A DNA stretch of 17,127 nucleotides, taken from the NCBI GenBank assembly GCA_905214875.1, contig CAJMNR010000059.1:1-17127 (forward strand). Direction: 5' to 3'. This DNA comes from an uncultured bacterium (GTDB taxonomy: Bacteria; Bacillota; Clostridia; Lachnospirales; Lachnospiraceae). Shown here piece after piece: positions 16,188 to 17,127 of this stretch. The notes under the pieces were generated by a model. The model was not told where the DNA came from. It saw nothing but the letters and a program-made list of their open reading frames with translations, and did no database searches. Position 1 is the stretch's first letter; every line of letters starts with the position of its first letter. The translations under genes were made by a program, and so were the position numbers.

Positions 16188-16388
16188 CTAGTCATTATTA
16201 CCAATTCGACCACAGTAACTAATTGCATAAAGACCACAAATACCAATTACTGCATATATAACACGAGATACAATTGACATATTACCAAAAATTACACGAA
16301 CTAGGTCGAATTCAAAGAATCCAACAAGACCCCAGTTCACAGCGCCAATTATTACTAAAATTAATACAATATAATCTAAGGCTTTCAT
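16188..16388 (-). CDS. DUF378 family small membrane protein
   Basis: This 66-residue protein has two predicted transmembrane helices: about residues 6-26 (IVLILVIIGAVNWGLVGFF) and 40-58 (SRVIYAVIGICGLYAISY). The motif NWGLVGFFEFDLV and the pattern R-hh-Y-hhhGhxGLY identify it as DUF378 (YuzA-like), a family of unknown function common in Firmicutes. On the minus strand AGGAGGTAATTGA precedes the ATG, a strong ribosome binding site. It is the only minus-strand gene in the window. Its transcript would end at the shared terminator about 40 bases past its stop. Confidence 0.9.
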   Translation of the reverse strand: MKALDYIVLILVIIGAVNWGLVGFFEFDLVRVIFGNMSIVSRVIYAVIGICGLYAISYCGRIGNND

Positions 16389-16479
16389 TCAATTACCTCC
16401 TTTTCTTACAATGCTTATTATTTCCAAAATTGAAATATTTATTCAATTAAATTAATAAGTTAAAGTTCAATATTCTTCT

Positions 16480-16508
16480 TTGACATATGTAGTAATTGAC
16501 AGTATAAT
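16480..16508 (+). promoter_or_regulatory. Consensus sigma-A/sigma-70 promoter for the HlyD-like gene
   Basis: TTGACA (16480-16485) and TATAAT (16503-16508) are both perfect, separated by exactly 17 bases. This is the best promoter match in the window. Transcription would start about 16515, giving a short leader before the AGGAGG at 16533 and the TTG start at 16548. Confidence 0.88.
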
Positions 16509-16547
16509 GTTTCTAGAACAAAAGATTTTATCAGGAGGTTACTTACC

Positions 16548-17127
16548 TTGGCAAATGAAAAGAAGGTAGTAAAGTTCAGACGCCCAATTAATATTAATTT
16601 GGGAGTAATCATTTTTGTGATCATGTTTGTTTACTTAGTGATTGAATTGGTAAAATATTTCTCAGGGGAGCAATTATCTGTATATGAAGTTCGAGAAAGT
16701 CAGATAGCCGATGATAATACATATCAAGGTTTAATCATTCGAGAAGAGAAAGTATACAAGACAGATAAAAGCGGATATTTAAATTATTACGTACCTGAAG
16801 GTAAGAAAATAGGGAAAAATTCTACTGTATATTCAATAGATCAAACAGGGAGCGCATACGATTTATTGTCTGAAAACGAAACACAGCAAGATTTAACGGA
16901 CAAAGATATTCTGGCATTACGAGATTGTATTAATTCTTATCGTAAAAACTATACGGGAAGCAATTATAAATCTGTTTATGATTATAAATATAGTCTAGAG
17001 AATACTGCAATGGACCTTACAAACATCAATTTATTAGCATCTCTTGCGGAGATTCTTAAGACAAAGGACTTATGCGCCATCCGCCACGGCTACAAGCTCG
17101 GCGCCCGCAAGCCCTTCTTCTACAAGC
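16548..17127 (+). CDS. Membrane-anchored HlyD-like adaptor protein (partial, 3' end cut)
   Basis: The frame starts at TTG 16548, nine bases after AGGAGG (16533-16538), and stays open to the window end, giving 193 residues. A basic N-terminus (EKKVVKFRRP) precedes one transmembrane helix at about 18-38. After it comes VYEVRESQIADDNTYQGLIIREEKVY and a Gly-rich GYLNYYVPEGKKIGKNSTVYSID, which looks like the first half of a barrel-sandwich (biotinyl-lipoyl-like) hybrid domain, as in HlyD-type adaptors. A helical segment follows. From memory, Lachnospiraceae carry such 'HlyD family adaptor' proteins near division genes such as sepF; no partner transporter is visible here. The last 18 codons (from 17073) differ sharply in composition and may not belong to this gene. 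Confidence 0.75.
   Translation, partial: MANEKKVVKFRRPININLGVIIFVIMFVYLVIELVKYFSGEQLSVYEVRESQIADDNTYQGLIIREEKVYKTDKSGYLNYYVPEGKKIGKNSTVYSIDQTGSAYDLLSENETQQDLTDKDILALRDCINSYRKNYTGSNYKSVYDYKYSLENTAMDLTNINLLASLAEILKTKDLCAIRHGYKLGARKPFFYK
17073..17127 (+). other. Abrupt high-GC tail, possible chimeric end
   Basis: The final 55 bases contain 36 G or C (65%), whereas the preceding sequence is strongly AT-rich. In the frame of the HlyD-like gene all 18 complete codons end in G or C, whereas the preceding codons mostly end in A or T. The simplest explanation is a junction with high-GC DNA from another source, by misassembly or recombination. The encoded peptide (CAIRHGYKLGARKPFFYK) is not one I recognise. 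Confidence 0.6.

Overview
The window is a gene-dense, AT-rich stretch of chromosome that looks like a low-GC Firmicute, most likely a Clostridia/Lachnospiraceae-type anaerobe. The gene order (mutS-mutL-miaA, then mreBCD-PBP2-minCDE, then mgsA and a D-Ala-D-Ala carboxypeptidase), strong AGGAGG-type ribosome binding sites and protein features such as a very long PBP2 with a large insert support this. All genes but one lie on the + strand, and most are housekeeping.

Layout. (1) 1-5528: DNA repair, tRNA modification and metabolism: the tail of mutS, mutL, miaA, a PLP enzyme of the methionine gamma-lyase/YnbB family and a 3-hydroxyisobutyrate-dehydrogenase-type reductase, closed by an intrinsic terminator. 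(2) 5788-13738: a cell-shape and division block: radC, mreB, mreC, mreD, a 943-residue PBP2, minC, minD, minE. (3) 13739-14120: a 382-base gap without a credible gene. It contains nested inverted complementarity over about 210 bases, which reads as a structured RNA, then a second strong hairpin just before mgsA. (4) 14121-15494: a methylglyoxal synthase whose catalytic aspartate position is glutamine, and a lipoprotein-type D-Ala-D-Ala carboxypeptidase, closed by a terminator. (5) 15632-16388: a small P-loop protein of unknown function and a convergent DUF378 membrane protein, separated by a bidirectional terminator. (6) 16480-17127: a consensus promoter and the start of a membrane-anchored HlyD-like adaptor protein, cut by the window end.

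The shape block works as a unit. MreB, MreC and MreD organise lateral wall synthesis, PBP2 supplies transpeptidase activity, MinCDE positions the division site and the carboxypeptidase trims stem peptides. The usual SEDS glycosyltransferase partner of PBP2, RodA, is not encoded in the window.

The points most worth a second look are the structured-RNA candidate between minE and mgsA, the Asp-to-Gln change in MgsA, the large insert in PBP2, and the last 55 bases. Those bases switch abruptly to 65% GC with every complete codon ending in G or C, which suggests a chimeric sequence end. I found no defence system, CRISPR array, insertion sequence, prophage, tRNA or rRNA.
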